This document shows positions 1 to 8,702 of a DNA stretch of 64,000 nucleotides, piece by piece. The DNA is from CAZKBP01 sp964551015 (GTDB lineage Bacteria > Bacteroidota > Bacteroidia > Cytophagales > Microscillaceae): positions 23,706 through 87,705 of the forward strand of contig CAZKBP010000025.1 in NCBI GenBank assembly GCA_964551015.1, written 5' to 3'. The position numbers were made by a program, and so were the translations under genes. Within the stretch, counting starts at the first letter, position 1; each line of letters starts with the position of its first letter. The notes under the pieces were generated by a model, which saw nothing but the letters and a program-made list of their open reading frames with translations, was not told the DNA's origin and ran no database searches.

Positions 1-58
1 TGGAATATTCTCAGCGGGTAACAAATGCCCATCACTCGATAACAGATAACTCCAACCT

Positions 59-823
59 CTATTGATCCAGCCACTTCTTAAAAATCGGGCTACGCTCCCG
101 GCTCACGATTACCTCTTGCGGTGCTTCGGGTGCTAAAATCACTTTTAATTTACTCTTAAAATACTGATGAATGCTCTGAATAGATTGAATACGAGCGATA
201 AACTGGCGGTTCAGACGAAAGAAATGACCAGGATTGAGCAAGTTTTCTAATTCATCCAAAGAATAATCTACAGCGTATTTTTTTTGATCTTGGGTGACTA
301 GAATCACGATTTTTTGCTCGGCATAGAAATACGCAATCTGATCTTCGCAAACAGAAATCAAGCGATCGCCCAATTTCACCAAAAAACGAGATTTGTATTC
401 TTTTTTGTCAATCTGTAAAGACTTTAAAAGTCCTTCGATATCAGGAGTCGTGTTTCCCTGAAATTGACTTTTCCATTGGCGGAGTTTAGCCAAGCTCTGG
501 CTTAGCTCCTCCTGACTAATCGGCTTGAGCAGGTAATCAATGCTATTGACCTTGAAAGCCCGCAGTGTATATTCATCGTAAGCGGTCGTGAAAATCACGG
601 GTGCTTGTATCTTGACTTGGTCAAAAATTTCAAAACTCAAACCATCTGCCAATTGAATATCCATAAAAATCAACTCAGGCATGGCGTTTTGGGCAAACCA
701 ATTACAAGCTGATTCTATACTATCCATCACGGCAAGTACCTCCAAATCAGGAGCCGTACTTGCTAATAACTGCTGGAGGCGGCGTGCTGCGGGAGCTTCG
801 TCTTCAATGAGAAGTGCTTTCAT
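59..823 (-). CDS. LytTR-family response regulator
   Basis: This is the output half of a two-component system: a receiver domain (residues about 1-120) followed by a LytTR DNA-binding domain (about 145-250). The receiver has the acidic pair at E7/D8, a phosphoacceptor D55 in the motif FMDIQLADG, and the conserved lysine in LLKPI near residue 101. At 254 residues it has the usual length for the family. Its ATG overlaps the stop codon of the upstream sensor kinase by four bases (ATGA), so the two are almost certainly translationally coupled and work as a pair. The target promoters are unknown; the TonB receptor upstream is a neighbour but not a proven target. Confidence 0.95.
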   Translation of the reverse strand: MKALLIEDEAPAARRLQQLLASTAPDLEVLAVMDSIESACNWFAQNAMPELIFMDIQLADGLSFEIFDQVKIQAPVIFTTAYDEYTLRAFKVNSIDYLLKPISQEELSQSLAKLRQWKSQFQGNTTPDIEGLLKSLQIDKKEYKSRFLVKLGDRLISVCEDQIAYFYAEQKIVILVTQDQKKYAVDYSLDELENLLNPGHFFRLNRQFIARIQSIQSIHQYFKSKLKVILAPEAPQEVIVSRERSPIFKKWLDQ

Positions 824-1857
824 GCGGGTTCTTGAACTTGGATTAAGGGAAGAGCTACAATAAAATTAGTCGCCGTACTGATGATATCCACGGCTTGGTT
901 ACTGAGGTATTTGTAGCGTTTGACAATGTTTTCTAAACCTATTCTTGTAGATTGTATCGTCGCATTTTTTTTCTGTAAATTATTTCTCACCACGATGGAG
1001 CGACCTTGATCTATATAAATATCAATGGTCAGGGGTTTGGACTGCGAAATAATGTTGTGTTTGATGGCATTCTCCACGAGCATTTGTAAGGTGAGGGGAG
1101 CCACGTGGCTGTCTAGGTATGTGTCTTGAATGTCATAGTTTACCTTGAGATTATTGCCAAAGCGAATCTTGAGTAAGAAGATATAGGATTTTATAAAATC
1201 CAGTTCGGTGCTCAGTTTGACTAATTCCTTATCTTTATTCTGTAAAATATAGCGATAGACTTGTGAAAGTTTTTCGGTAAATTCTACGGCCAAGTTGGCA
1301 TTCTCAGGAATGATCGTAATAAGCGTATTCAGACTATTGAAGAGAAAATGAGGACTGACCTGATTTTTCAAAACTTCAAATTGGGAGCGAATATGCTGGC
1401 TTTTGAGCTTCTCGGCTTCCAGAACCGTCTCGCGCCATTTCCTAAAAAAATAAGTGGTTTCGTACACAATCCCCACCATAAAAGTAAGTCCAAAATTACG
1501 CGCCATTTCCTTGACAAAATCAGAGGTAGAGCCCATCGTGCAGGATTGTTCTACAAAACCTAGTTTATAAAGCGCAAAGTCCAAAGCTATGCCTACCAGT
1601 AAAGTATAAAAAGAACAGGATAAAAGCGTGTAGATGATCCGTGTCTCTGTCTCCTGGTAGCTCGGAAATTTACGACGCAGATAAAACATAATCAGCACAT
1701 TGCCCTGCCAAAAAGTAAAAGTATGCACTGTAGACATCAGCGCGTGGTACAAATAAGGTTCCTTGCCCGAGCCCAGTTTGAGTGTCACGGGTAAGAGCAG
1801 ACCCATCAAGGGAATGCCCAGCCAACGGACATATTTTTCTTTGATCTTCATAAGCAT
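820..1857 (-). CDS. LytS/AlgZ-type sensor histidine kinase
   Basis: A membrane sensor kinase of the His_kinase (PF06580) class. Four hydrophobic segments lie in the first 140 residues (about 14-30, 42-60, 75-95 and 122-138). They are followed by the phosphorylation motif SPHFLFNSLN with H170 and by an N-box (LVENAIKHN) near 260-268. The usual downstream ATPase motifs are short, as is normal in this class. It overlaps the LytTR regulator by 4 bp and is its predicted phosphodonor. No recognisable extracytoplasmic ligand domain is present, so the signal is probably sensed in or at the membrane. A second ATG two codons in is an equally possible start. Confidence 0.93.
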   Translation of the reverse strand: MLMKIKEKYVRWLGIPLMGLLLPVTLKLGSGKEPYLYHALMSTVHTFTFWQGNVLIMFYLRRKFPSYQETETRIIYTLLSCSFYTLLVGIALDFALYKLGFVEQSCTMGSTSDFVKEMARNFGLTFMVGIVYETTYFFRKWRETVLEAEKLKSQHIRSQFEVLKNQVSPHFLFNSLNTLITIIPENANLAVEFTEKLSQVYRYILQNKDKELVKLSTELDFIKSYIFLLKIRFGNNLKVNYDIQDTYLDSHVAPLTLQMLVENAIKHNIISQSKPLTIDIYIDQGRSIVVRNNLQKKNATIQSTRIGLENIVKRYKYLSNQAVDIISTATNFIVALPLIQVQEPA

Positions 1858-1869
1858 TGCTTTGATTAG

Positions 1870-1910
1870 GAAAAATAACCCCTAATTCTTAGGAATCAAA
1901 GGTTATTTTC
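1870..1910 (-). terminator. Hairpin terminator after the TonB receptor gene
   Basis: On the minus strand an AAATAACC arm pairs with GGTTATTT, and the second arm ends in a T-rich stretch. It sits about 15 bases beyond the receptor stop codon and before the kinase gene, separating the two minus-strand transcription units. Confidence 0.55.
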
Positions 1911-1925
1911 AAAATCTGAGCTTTT

Positions 1926-4307
1926 CTAAAACTGCAATTTATATTGAATCACGGGGAATAAACCCAATTGATTCACGTTATTGATCGTTTCGGTTGTGCG
2001 ATTGAAGCTCCGCGCCAAAGCATTCTCTCGGTTGGTTACATTTTGAATATCTACAAAAAACTCGTGCGTCATCCGCTTGGCATTGATGCGGTAGCCCACC
2101 TTCAAATCCCAACGGAAGTAATCCTGAAATTGCTCATCAAAAGCCCGCTCATCCGTATCTACCTGAAAGCCTCGCTCTATGGAAGCCTCCAAGTCAATGG
2201 GTGTGTAGCGTCTGCCGCCTGCCACGGTAATTTTAGTATCAAAGAAGAGAGCGTTTTTGCCTCTGATTTTAAATTCTTTGCCAAAAAGTGCATTGGCTAC
2301 GTAATTTCCATTAAAAGCTGTATTCCGTTCAATGCCGTCGCTCCCTTCATAACGCGAATTAAACACGGAACCCGTTACCAAAAAGTAATAATTGTTGCTG
2401 TAGAACTTCTCCAAAGTCAATTCTAAGCCATAGTTATAGCCTGTACCTTGATTGACCAAAGAATCCTCATCATCAATTATAAAATCAGCCCCGGTATTGA
2501 GCAGAGAAAAAGAGGTCGGTCTTTGCTCCACGGGCGCATCGTAAATTTTTTGATAATAAGTTTCTACTTTTAACCTCAGATCATTGCCCAGACGGCGGTC
2601 ATAGCCCAATACATAATGAATGCTTCGGGTAAAATCTAAATCTTCATTGGTACGGACTTGATTGCCGTCGGCGGTACGAGTTAGCTGAAAATAGGTTTGC
2701 AGAGGTTGCAACTGACTGTGCAGGCCAAAACCAAAGTTGATGGATTGATTAGGTCGGAATGCGTATTTCAAGCCCAGGCGTGGCTCGATGCTTTGGGCAT
2801 CATTCAGAAGAAAATTTTGATAATGCACTCCGGTATTCAAAGTCAACTGCTCGTTGAAGCGATGCTGCCATTGCGCATAAGCACGGAGGAGAGTGCTGCT
2901 TCCATCAAAATCTTGGTTGATTCTAAAATCACCCGTTTCGTGTAGCAGAGAGCTATCTACCAGACTGATTTGAAACAAATCGCTCATAAAACCGACACGA
3001 AGGCTATTGCGAGCATTAAATTTTTTGTTTAGTTGGGCGTGTAAGCTGTAACGGGTCTGTCTAAACTCATTGGCACTCTCGAAGACTCGGTCAATCACAT
3101 TTCCATCGTCATTGCGGGATAAGGAATCGTTCTCGCCTCGCTCGTAGTTTCCTGAGACAGCCAACCTGACCTCAGAGTAGAGCGTGGGGTTGTAGTAATA
3201 AGTATGACTCAAGCCGATTACACCAGCACCAGACTCAAAGGCCAGATCATTGTTGATATCTCCAAAAGCATCCTCAGGGTCAGGCGCATCTTCTTCGCTA
3301 CCAAAGAGATCAATATTACTAATGCCGCCCAGGCCAAAGAGTGTGAAGCGTCCGGCTTTCTCTGTTGGTATATTGATCTTAAAAGATAAGTCTTGAAACT
3401 GCGGAACGGCCTCTCCTGTGCCAAACGGAATCCCTAAAGCATTAAAAACGGCAAGCGTTGAGTAGCGATAGTTCACTAGATAAGACGCTTTGGATTTTTT
3501 GGAGAAAGGCCCTTCAATACCCGCCTCTACACCCGCAAAACCAATCTGAAAGAGATATTCTCGTTTGGAATTGTTGCCGTTGCGCATTTGTAAGTCAAAC
3601 ACGCCAGCGTTGGCATTGCCGTATTCGGCAGGGAAAGCACCCGTGAAAAAATCTGAATTGGCTAACACGTTATTGTTGAGCATCCCCACTGGGCCACCCG
3701 TACTGCCCAAGGTTCCGAAGTGGTTTGGACTGGGAATATCAATGCCTTCTAAGCGCCAGAGCAGACCCGTAGGGGAGTTGCCCCGAATGATGATGTCGTT
3801 ACGTGCGTCATTGGCTCCACTAACCCCAGCAAAGTTGGTGGCCATCCGTGCGGGGTCATTCCGGCTTCCCGCGTAGCGAGAGGTTTCTTCAATGGTGAAG
3901 CCGCGCGCGCTGACCGTAGCAAGTTCGTTATTGAGCTGGGTTTTGTCGGCATCGGCCCGGATGACAATTTCTTCCCCAGCAAAGATTTGTTCTTCCAGAG
4001 AAACATTCAGCATGACTTCTTTACCAGAAGTGACTAAGACATTCGGAATGACTTGTTCTTGGTAGCCTGTGTAGGTAATCTTCAAGGTGATTCTGCCTAG
4101 GGGAACATTTTTCAATTCATAATAACCTTCCGTATCGGTGGTGGCACCAATCAAAGGATCTGTGTCTGGAATATATACACTCGCCCCAATGAGTGGGTAT
4201 TGCGACTGTTGATCCACAATGCGCCCTCGCACGGTCTGATTCTGGGCGTAGAGTCCAGCCCAACCCAGCATCAAGATAGAGATAGTAGTGAGTAAGTAGC
4301 TTTTCAT
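1926..4307 (-). CDS. TonB-dependent outer-membrane receptor
   Basis: A 793-residue outer-membrane receptor with an N-terminal CarboxypepD_reg-like domain (about 22-110, with the motif TDTEGYYELKNVPLG), a plug domain (about 125-240) and a long beta-barrel. The start chosen is the ATG at 4307, because it gives a clean signal peptide beginning MKSYLLTTISILMLGWA and ending near YAQ; a longer reading frame upstream adds 18 residues of poor character. It ends in an aromatic residue (KLQF), typical of barrels. No SusD-like partner follows, so it is an orphan TonB receptor and its ligand (metal chelate, peptide or glycan) cannot be told from sequence. Confidence 0.92.
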   Translation of the reverse strand: MKSYLLTTISILMLGWAGLYAQNQTVRGRIVDQQSQYPLIGASVYIPDTDPLIGATTDTEGYYELKNVPLGRITLKITYTGYQEQVIPNVLVTSGKEVMLNVSLEEQIFAGEEIVIRADADKTQLNNELATVSARGFTIEETSRYAGSRNDPARMATNFAGVSGANDARNDIIIRGNSPTGLLWRLEGIDIPSPNHFGTLGSTGGPVGMLNNNVLANSDFFTGAFPAEYGNANAGVFDLQMRNGNNSKREYLFQIGFAGVEAGIEGPFSKKSKASYLVNYRYSTLAVFNALGIPFGTGEAVPQFQDLSFKINIPTEKAGRFTLFGLGGISNIDLFGSEEDAPDPEDAFGDINNDLAFESGAGVIGLSHTYYYNPTLYSEVRLAVSGNYERGENDSLSRNDDGNVIDRVFESANEFRQTRYSLHAQLNKKFNARNSLRVGFMSDLFQISLVDSSLLHETGDFRINQDFDGSSTLLRAYAQWQHRFNEQLTLNTGVHYQNFLLNDAQSIEPRLGLKYAFRPNQSINFGFGLHSQLQPLQTYFQLTRTADGNQVRTNEDLDFTRSIHYVLGYDRRLGNDLRLKVETYYQKIYDAPVEQRPTSFSLLNTGADFIIDDEDSLVNQGTGYNYGLELTLEKFYSNNYYFLVTGSVFNSRYEGSDGIERNTAFNGNYVANALFGKEFKIRGKNALFFDTKITVAGGRRYTPIDLEASIERGFQVDTDERAFDEQFQDYFRWDLKVGYRINAKRMTHEFFVDIQNVTNRENALARSFNRTTETINNVNQLGLFPVIQYKLQF

Positions 4308-4822
4308 GATTAAGGCAAATTTTGTTGTATGCTCCAAAAGTAGGAGGGAGCGTATTAGCAAACTATCCTAATCAGAAGGAACGGAAGATGAGAGGACTGA
4401 AGCGGAAAGATTGCTAGATGAACCTTTTCCAAAGTCTAAGATAGACGAATCGGAGAGGATTCAGCTTGCTTATTCTGTATTTCTGAGCAATTGTTAAAAA
4501 AGATAACAATTTTTCGATGATATACTTGACAATTTGAAAATTAATCATGTATATTTGCTTATGTAATTAGCAAGTGGTTATATCATTAACAATATAAACA
4601 CAAAAGACACCACCTCCGGAGCTAAAAATTAAGTATAAGGTAAAATTAGCAATATTTTGGGATGATTCCCATAAGAATGCTAATCAAGTGAGCAAACCTG
4701 AGCCCCAAGTTTAGATTGCTTCTTTGCTCAAAGTCTGAGCATTTTTAAGAAAATCATAGAACAAAAATTTGAATAGAAATTAATTAATCAACGAAAACTC
4801 GGAATTTAAGAATTGGTAAATC
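4308..4822. other. Divergent intergenic region (TonB receptor / membrane-protein cassette)
   Basis: About 515 bp between divergently transcribed genes, AT-rich. It contains the promoter at 4526-4557. I found no convincing ORF in it. The long untranslated stretch between that promoter and the gene at 4823 (about 260 bp) leaves room for a second promoter or a structured leader, but I saw no recognised riboswitch. Confidence 0.5.
4526..4557 (+). promoter_or_regulatory. Bacteroidota-type promoter (TTG-N21-TATATTTG)
   Basis: TTG at 4526-4528 and TATATTTG at 4550-4557 are separated by 21 bases. This matches the established Bacteroidota sigma-ABfr consensus TTG-N19-21-TAnnTTTG exactly. It points toward the three-gene cassette that starts at 4823. 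Confidence 0.6.
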
Positions 4823-5281
4823 ATGGTTACATCACAAAAGAGAACCCGAAAAAAGACAAGCTCCAGCAAAGCAAGCAGCAGTAGCGAAGTGGCTCACTTC
4901 TCTGATGTATTCACCTCTTCGGCCATGAAAGGATTAGTACTTTTATTAATTGTGGCTTTTAATGTGGTAGTACTCAAGAATAGCTTTTTACTCGCCGTAC
5001 CTCAAAGTTCCTTTTCAGGAGATGCTAAAATAGATGCGCTCCTCTATGGTTTGGCGATTTCAGTACTGATGGTCATTGTACTGTTTCACGAAGAGCAATG
5101 GCACAATGCCTTTTGCCCTGGTGCGATTACTCTATATCTGGATACACTCATCCTAATTCTTTACACCAAATGGTTTGATTGGCTCATTGGTGGCTGGCTT
5201 TCCCTTTGGTTGATGAGCGGACTTATGATTTTGATGCCCGTGATGGGGATGTTTATTATGGTCATTATGCTCAAACGATAA
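4823..5281 (+). CDS. Small multi-pass membrane protein, unknown function
   Basis: I do not recognise this 152-residue protein. Its first 25 residues are rich in Lys, Arg and Ser and should stay in the cytoplasm. Hydrophobic segments follow at about 36-55, 72-86, 100-115 and 122-149, so four membrane spans are likely. Met is frequent in the last span. It is the first gene of a plus-strand trio (coiled-coil protein at 5322, DLK-family protein at 5651) with short gaps of about 40 bp, so an operon is likely. The function is unknown; the genetic link to a coiled-coil protein suggests a membrane anchor, but this is only inference. Confidence 0.75.
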   Translation: MVTSQKRTRKKTSSSKASSSSEVAHFSDVFTSSAMKGLVLLLIVAFNVVVLKNSFLLAVPQSSFSGDAKIDALLYGLAISVLMVIVLFHEEQWHNAFCPGAITLYLDTLILILYTKWFDWLIGGWLSLWLMSGLMILMPVMGMFIMVIMLKR

Positions 5282-5321
5282 AAAAATCAAAAGAAGGTCA
5301 AACTTTATAAAAATCTGAACA

Positions 5322-5609
5322 ATGAACTCACTCGCCCTCGATCCTACGCAAAAAAGAGAAATCGTCTGGAAAATTAACACGAATCCAGCGATGGATAAGA
5401 AGAAGAAAAAAACTTCTAAAAATACGACCTCCACAGCGGTCAAAGAACCTGTCCATGTGAAGGAATTAATCGAGAAGACCTTTCATCGTCTCTCCGCTCA
5501 GCTTCTAGACAAGGTAAACCAATTGGAGCAAGAATTGGCACAAATGAAAGCCGAAAATGACGAGCTAAAAAGCAAATTGAATCTCAATCTAGAAACTACT
5601 TCTCTGTAA
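5322..5609 (+). CDS. Small Lys-rich coiled-coil protein
   Basis: An unrecognised 95-residue protein. A basic stretch (MDKKKKKTSKN near residue 24) is followed by a predicted helix. A heptad-like coiled coil runs from about 50 to 88, including KVNQLEQELAQMKAENDEL. The ATG at residue 24 is a possible alternative start. It is the middle gene of the 4823-6016 cassette. Short proteins of this kind often oligomerise or act as adaptors, but nothing in the sequence names a role. Confidence 0.7.
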   Translation: MNSLALDPTQKREIVWKINTNPAMDKKKKKTSKNTTSTAVKEPVHVKELIEKTFHRLSAQLLDKVNQLEQELAQMKAENDELKSKLNLNLETTSL

Positions 5610-5650
5610 AATATTTAAAATAAGTCTCTAAACTCAAAAAAAATAAAACT

Positions 5651-6016
5651 ATGGCAGCGATCCCTTTTACTTCTCCTAAATCTCTTCTGGTTAAATTAGC
5701 GGATGTCTTTCAAGGACGAACAACCGAAGCAGAAGCACCCCAAGAACAAGAAACTACCGTACGCAATATTTCTACGGCCCCTTCGTCTACCTCTGAAAAA
5801 CCCAACGGCCTCAAATCTAAAATGAACGTGAGTCTGGATGATCTAAAAACCATCTCGACTGCGCTCTTGCATTACAAAAGAAATTTAGCTCGTATGGGTG
5901 AAATGCAAAGAGCCGAAACGGTGGGTACGATTGACCAGAAATTTTTTGACCTGATCCAAGTGATGGAAGCACAGGCAGCCGATAGCTCTCAAGAGGATGT
6001 GCCCTCTGCCGCCTAA
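5651..6016 (+). CDS. DLKxISxALL-family small protein (paralogue 1 of 3)
   Basis: A 121-residue protein of a family I do not recognise by name, with two further copies in this window (8065-8409 and 26824-27183). All share a hydrophobic/basic N-terminal helix (here SLLVKLADVFQGR), a low-complexity acidic linker (about 25-55), and a conserved C-terminal core at about 58-105. The core reads as SLDDLKTISTALLHYKRN, then an acidic-basic turn (MGEMQRAETV), then a helix ending in acidic residues. The conserved core suggests a small helical interaction domain. It is the last gene of the three-gene cassette and is followed by a clear terminator. Its position beside parAB is notable, since paralogue 2 lies directly upstream of parA. 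Confidence 0.75.
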   Translation: MAAIPFTSPKSLLVKLADVFQGRTTEAEAPQEQETTVRNISTAPSSTSEKPNGLKSKMNVSLDDLKTISTALLHYKRNLARMGEMQRAETVGTIDQKFFDLIQVMEAQAADSSQEDVPSAA

Positions 6017-6049
6017 GCCTAAGATATTTCGTTTTTGTTTTTGAATCCC

Positions 6050-6087
6050 GTGTAAAAGCCTGCTCTCTATGAGGGTAGGTTTTTTTA
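6050..6087 (+). terminator. Rho-independent terminator of the 4823-6016 cassette
   Basis: AAAAGCCTGCTCTC pairs with GAGGGTAGGTTTT across a three-base loop (one bulged G, two G-T pairs) and is followed by a run of T. It lies about 35 bp after the stop codon of the DLK protein. Confidence 0.6.
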
Positions 6088-6238
6088 TGCCTTGTATTTT
6101 CAAAATGTCTCTTCCCCGAAAAGTGATACTTCCAAGAATCAATCTTTATCATTAAGGGTAAGGGCAAAGATCAAGGAACCCATGCTCACCGCCAGTCTGA
6201 GATGGTTGCTCTATGAAACAGAGTTTCCTAACGATTCG

Positions 6239-7138
6239 CTATTTACCAAAAAGCTCCGTTTCTAACCGTTCTACTAGTGTTTTAAACTCGGCAAAGGTGT
6301 TTTTATCTGGTTGTTGCGAAAGTTTCTTAAAGGCTTTCAAAATGGCTGATTTGTAAGTTTCTAAGAGTTGCTCATCTTTATTCTTTTTTTGGGCAGGTGG
6401 AGGAACGGGAGCCGTTTTGACGTTTTTTATCGAGCTTAACGCGAGTTGAGCATCTTTTTTAGTAACAAACAATTCTTTAAAAGCCTTTACATCTTCTGCT
6501 GTTTTCTCCAAAAGCTCAACCGCGACTCTTTTGGGAAGATCAAGTTCTCTGTTCAGAATGCTCCAGCGTAAACTATTATCACCCTGTACCAGCTTATCAA
6601 TGGCTTGCGCGTATTTTTCGTCTCTTTGGATGGTTTTAGCGGATACTTTGTGTTGCTGTGCTAACTTCTCACGAGTTTCCGACTTCTGGACATTTTGACC
6701 AGAAGTTAAGTCAGAACGCTTTCCTTGTTTCTTTTCTTGACTGTATTGTTGACCACGTAAATAGCTTTTTGCCTCTTCGGTCAGGTTTCGTTTTCCTAGT
6801 TGATTATTAATCATCCAGTCTTTGACTTCATCTATGTTTTTGAAATCTGCCAAGACAAAGTTAAAGTCTATCTTATGATGCGAACATATCTTATAGCGGT
6901 TATGTCCATCGACGAGCACGTAATCTTGATTATCTTTCCAAAGAATCAGGGCATCGCGGCAGCCTTCGAGTAGGATATTGTCTTCTAGTTTGGCAAACTC
7001 TTCGGCAGAAAGGGGCGGGATATAATCTTTTAGTTCGTCTTTAATGATGATGCTTTTTTTGATAGTTGTGTCTACGTCTTGCTTTTGTTTGACTACATGC
7101 TGCAAAGCATTTTGCATCCTTATATTCTTCTTAGCCAT
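6239..7138 (-). CDS. parB: ParB-like partition protein
   Basis: A 299-residue ParB/Srx-fold protein. The N-terminal nuclease-like domain (about 28-120) has the motif VDGHNRY at 76-82, where canonical chromosomal ParB has a G-E-R-R patch; this variant is common in plasmid and element-borne ParB proteins. A middle region (about 125-200) rich in Lys and Gln contains the helix-turn-helix (KLAQQHKVSAKTIQRDEKYA). The C-terminal part (about 245-299) is helical and probably dimerises. It follows parA by about 40 bp on the same strand, so the two form a partition operon. No canonical TGTTTCACGTGAAACA parS site was noticed. Confidence 0.85.
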   Translation of the reverse strand: MAKKNIRMQNALQHVVKQKQDVDTTIKKSIIIKDELKDYIPPLSAEEFAKLEDNILLEGCRDALILWKDNQDYVLVDGHNRYKICSHHKIDFNFVLADFKNIDEVKDWMINNQLGKRNLTEEAKSYLRGQQYSQEKKQGKRSDLTSGQNVQKSETREKLAQQHKVSAKTIQRDEKYAQAIDKLVQGDNSLRWSILNRELDLPKRVAVELLEKTAEDVKAFKELFVTKKDAQLALSSIKNVKTAPVPPPAQKKNKDEQLLETYKSAILKAFKKLSQQPDKNTFAEFKTLVERLETELFGK

Positions 7139-7179
7139 AAGTATTTACAGGGCTTGTACGTTAAAAATTTCGTGAAAAT

Positions 7180-7920
7180 TTAGCTTAGAATTTCTTTTGC
7201 TAATTTTTGATAGTCTTTTGCACCATTGGAGTTTGCATCATAGGTAAAAATATCTTCACCCACCGTAGAGGCCTCAATGAGCGATACATTCTGTCGAATT
7301 TGTGTTTGGAATACTTTTTCCTGGTGCGCTCCTTCCACTGTCTCCACGATGGTACGACTCACTACCGTGCGATTTACTTGAGTCAAGAGCATTCCTTTTA
7401 TTTTCAAGTTGCTATTCAGATTACGGCGTAGCTCATCAATTAAATCCATAATCGTATTCAGACCTTTGATGGCCAGATATTGAGACTGAATGACTACAAT
7501 CACCTCCAAAGAAGCAATCAAAGCATTGATGGTCAACACGCCCAAAGAAGGTGGGCAATCAATCAAGATAAAGTCATAATTATCTTTGATCGGCTCTAAG
7601 GCTTCCCGTAATCGGAAGTAGCCATTCACCTCGGAAATCAACTTGACTTCCGCACCCGATAAGTCCAAACTAGAAGGAACCAGATCAAAACTTTTGCCTA
7701 TAGGTAGAATAGGCAATGCGCTCCGCTCGGTAATCGAATGGTAGATACTTCGCTCAGGATCCTCTACACCCAGTGATTGCGAAAGATTCGCCTGAGGGTC
7801 GATATCGATGACTAATACCTTCTTTTTTTGGAGCGAAAGAGCCTTTCCTAAATTAAGGGTAGTGGTTGTTTTTCCTACGCCTCCTTTATGATTAACGACT
7901 GCGATGATGCTTACACTCAT
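7180..7920 (-). CDS. parA: ParA-like partition ATPase (Soj type)
   Basis: A 246-residue member of the Walker-type ParA/MinD family. The deviant Walker A motif KGGVGKTT is at residues 12-19, Walker A' (DIDPQANLS) lies near 39-47, and Walker B (LIDCPPSLG) near 118-126. It lacks the extra N-terminal DNA-binding domain of type Ia plasmid ParA, so it is of the short Soj/type Ib kind. Paired with the downstream ParB, it should drive segregation of the replicon or of an element carried on it. A perfect 24-bp palindrome lies about 60 bp upstream and may control it. Confidence 0.93.
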   Translation of the reverse strand: MSVSIIAVVNHKGGVGKTTTTLNLGKALSLQKKKVLVIDIDPQANLSQSLGVEDPERSIYHSITERSALPILPIGKSFDLVPSSLDLSGAEVKLISEVNGYFRLREALEPIKDNYDFILIDCPPSLGVLTINALIASLEVIVVIQSQYLAIKGLNTIMDLIDELRRNLNSNLKIKGMLLTQVNRTVVSRTIVETVEGAHQEKVFQTQIRQNVSLIEASTVGEDIFTYDANSNGAKDYQKLAKEILS

Positions 7921-7978
7921 AAATGCACTCTAGTTTGCGTTTTTTGCAAATTAAAAAAATTCTAATGTAATCATTTCC

Positions 7979-8002
7979 ATTCTCTCAATTATCTGAGAGA
8001 AT
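7979..8002. promoter_or_regulatory. Perfect palindrome upstream of parA
   Basis: ATTCTCTCA (7979-7987) and TGAGAGAAT (7994-8002) are exact inverted arms separated by six bases. The second arm is followed by seven T on the plus strand, so it could act as a terminator in that direction, although no plus-strand gene precedes it. Its place in the parA upstream region makes an operator or centromere-like site possible. Confidence 0.45.
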
Positions 8003-8013
8003 TTTTTTGTGAT

Positions 8014-8042
8014 AAAAAAACCCGTGACTTTGGCCACGGGTG
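8014..8042 (-). terminator. Terminator of the DLK paralogue 2 gene
   Basis: On the minus strand ACCCGTG pairs with CACGGGT across a short loop and is followed by seven T. It lies about 23 bp beyond the stop codon of the gene at 8065-8409, which suggests that parA is transcribed separately from it. Confidence 0.75.
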
Positions 8043-8064
8043 GGAGGAGGGGAATTAGAAAATC

Positions 8065-8409
8065 TTAGGCGGCTACCTGTTCTTCTTGGGCAGAGAGTTC
8101 TTGCTCGAGTACTTGTTTTTGTTTTTCTAGCTCTAGAATAAGTTGGTAAATACGATCATCCACGATGGCTACCGTTTCGGCTTTGCTATAATCTTTTCTT
8201 TTCAGCAAAAACTTTTTGTAATAAAGCAGCGCACTAGAAATGATTTTGAGATCATTGACTGAGACTTTGAATTTAGCCCGATCTGATTCCTCTGAGCTTT
8301 CTGGGGAAGCATCTGCTCCGGAAGTAGAAGGCTCGGGAGCATATTCCTGAAAAGCAGCCACGATATTTTTGAATAATTTACGTACGGAGATATAAGCAAT
8401 TTTTGACAT
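8065..8409 (-). CDS. DLKxISxALL-family small protein (paralogue 2 of 3)
   Basis: A 114-residue paralogue of the proteins at 5651-6016 and 26824-27183. It has the same plan: an N-terminal amphipathic helix (RKLFKNIVAAFQEY), a Ser/Glu-rich linker (about 24-44), and the core VNDLKIISSALLYYKKF at about 51-67. A helix with Glu/Gln repeats (LEKQKQVLEQELSAQEEQ) follows at the C-terminus. The last part is longer and more coiled-coil-like than in the other two copies. It is encoded upstream of parA on the same strand but is separated from it by its own terminator. The function is unknown. Confidence 0.75.
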   Translation of the reverse strand: MSKIAYISVRKLFKNIVAAFQEYAPEPSTSGADASPESSEESDRAKFKVSVNDLKIISSALLYYKKFLLKRKDYSKAETVAIVDDRIYQLILELEKQKQVLEQELSAQEEQVAA

Positions 8410-8640
8410 GAGGATACCAGGGTTTTAGCGTTCGAGATATGTTAAAGATAAGCAAAAAAAGGGCTTTTTACGAGTCTCAGAGGGCTTTTTTGAGGAGGCG
8501 TTGGCTAAACCTTTGAGGCTTAGCGAGAAAATTTTTGGGCTAAAAAGTTCCGCTTAAAGCCTGTTTTTTTATTAAACCAAAGTGGGGTTTTTCTCAAACT
8601 TTCAAGGTTTATCTGGAAAACAGTCGAGCTATCTTTCCCC

Positions 8641-8672
8641 AAAAAATAAAGGCAACCCAAAGGGTTGCCTCT
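8641..8672 (-). terminator. Terminator of the hsp20 gene
   Basis: AGGCAACCC and GGGTTGCCT form a perfect nine-base stem with a tetraloop. On the minus strand it is followed by TTATTTTTT, about 30 bp after the hsp20 stop codon. The 230 bp between this hairpin and the gene at 8409 contain no ORF. Confidence 0.8.
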
Positions 8673-8702
8673 ATTCTGCATTCACTTCTACTAATTAAAT
8701 CA

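Noticed and set aside
3565..3876. 103-codon frame antisense to the TonB receptor
   Set aside because: It lies fully inside the receptor plug region on the opposite strand and has no recognisable features.
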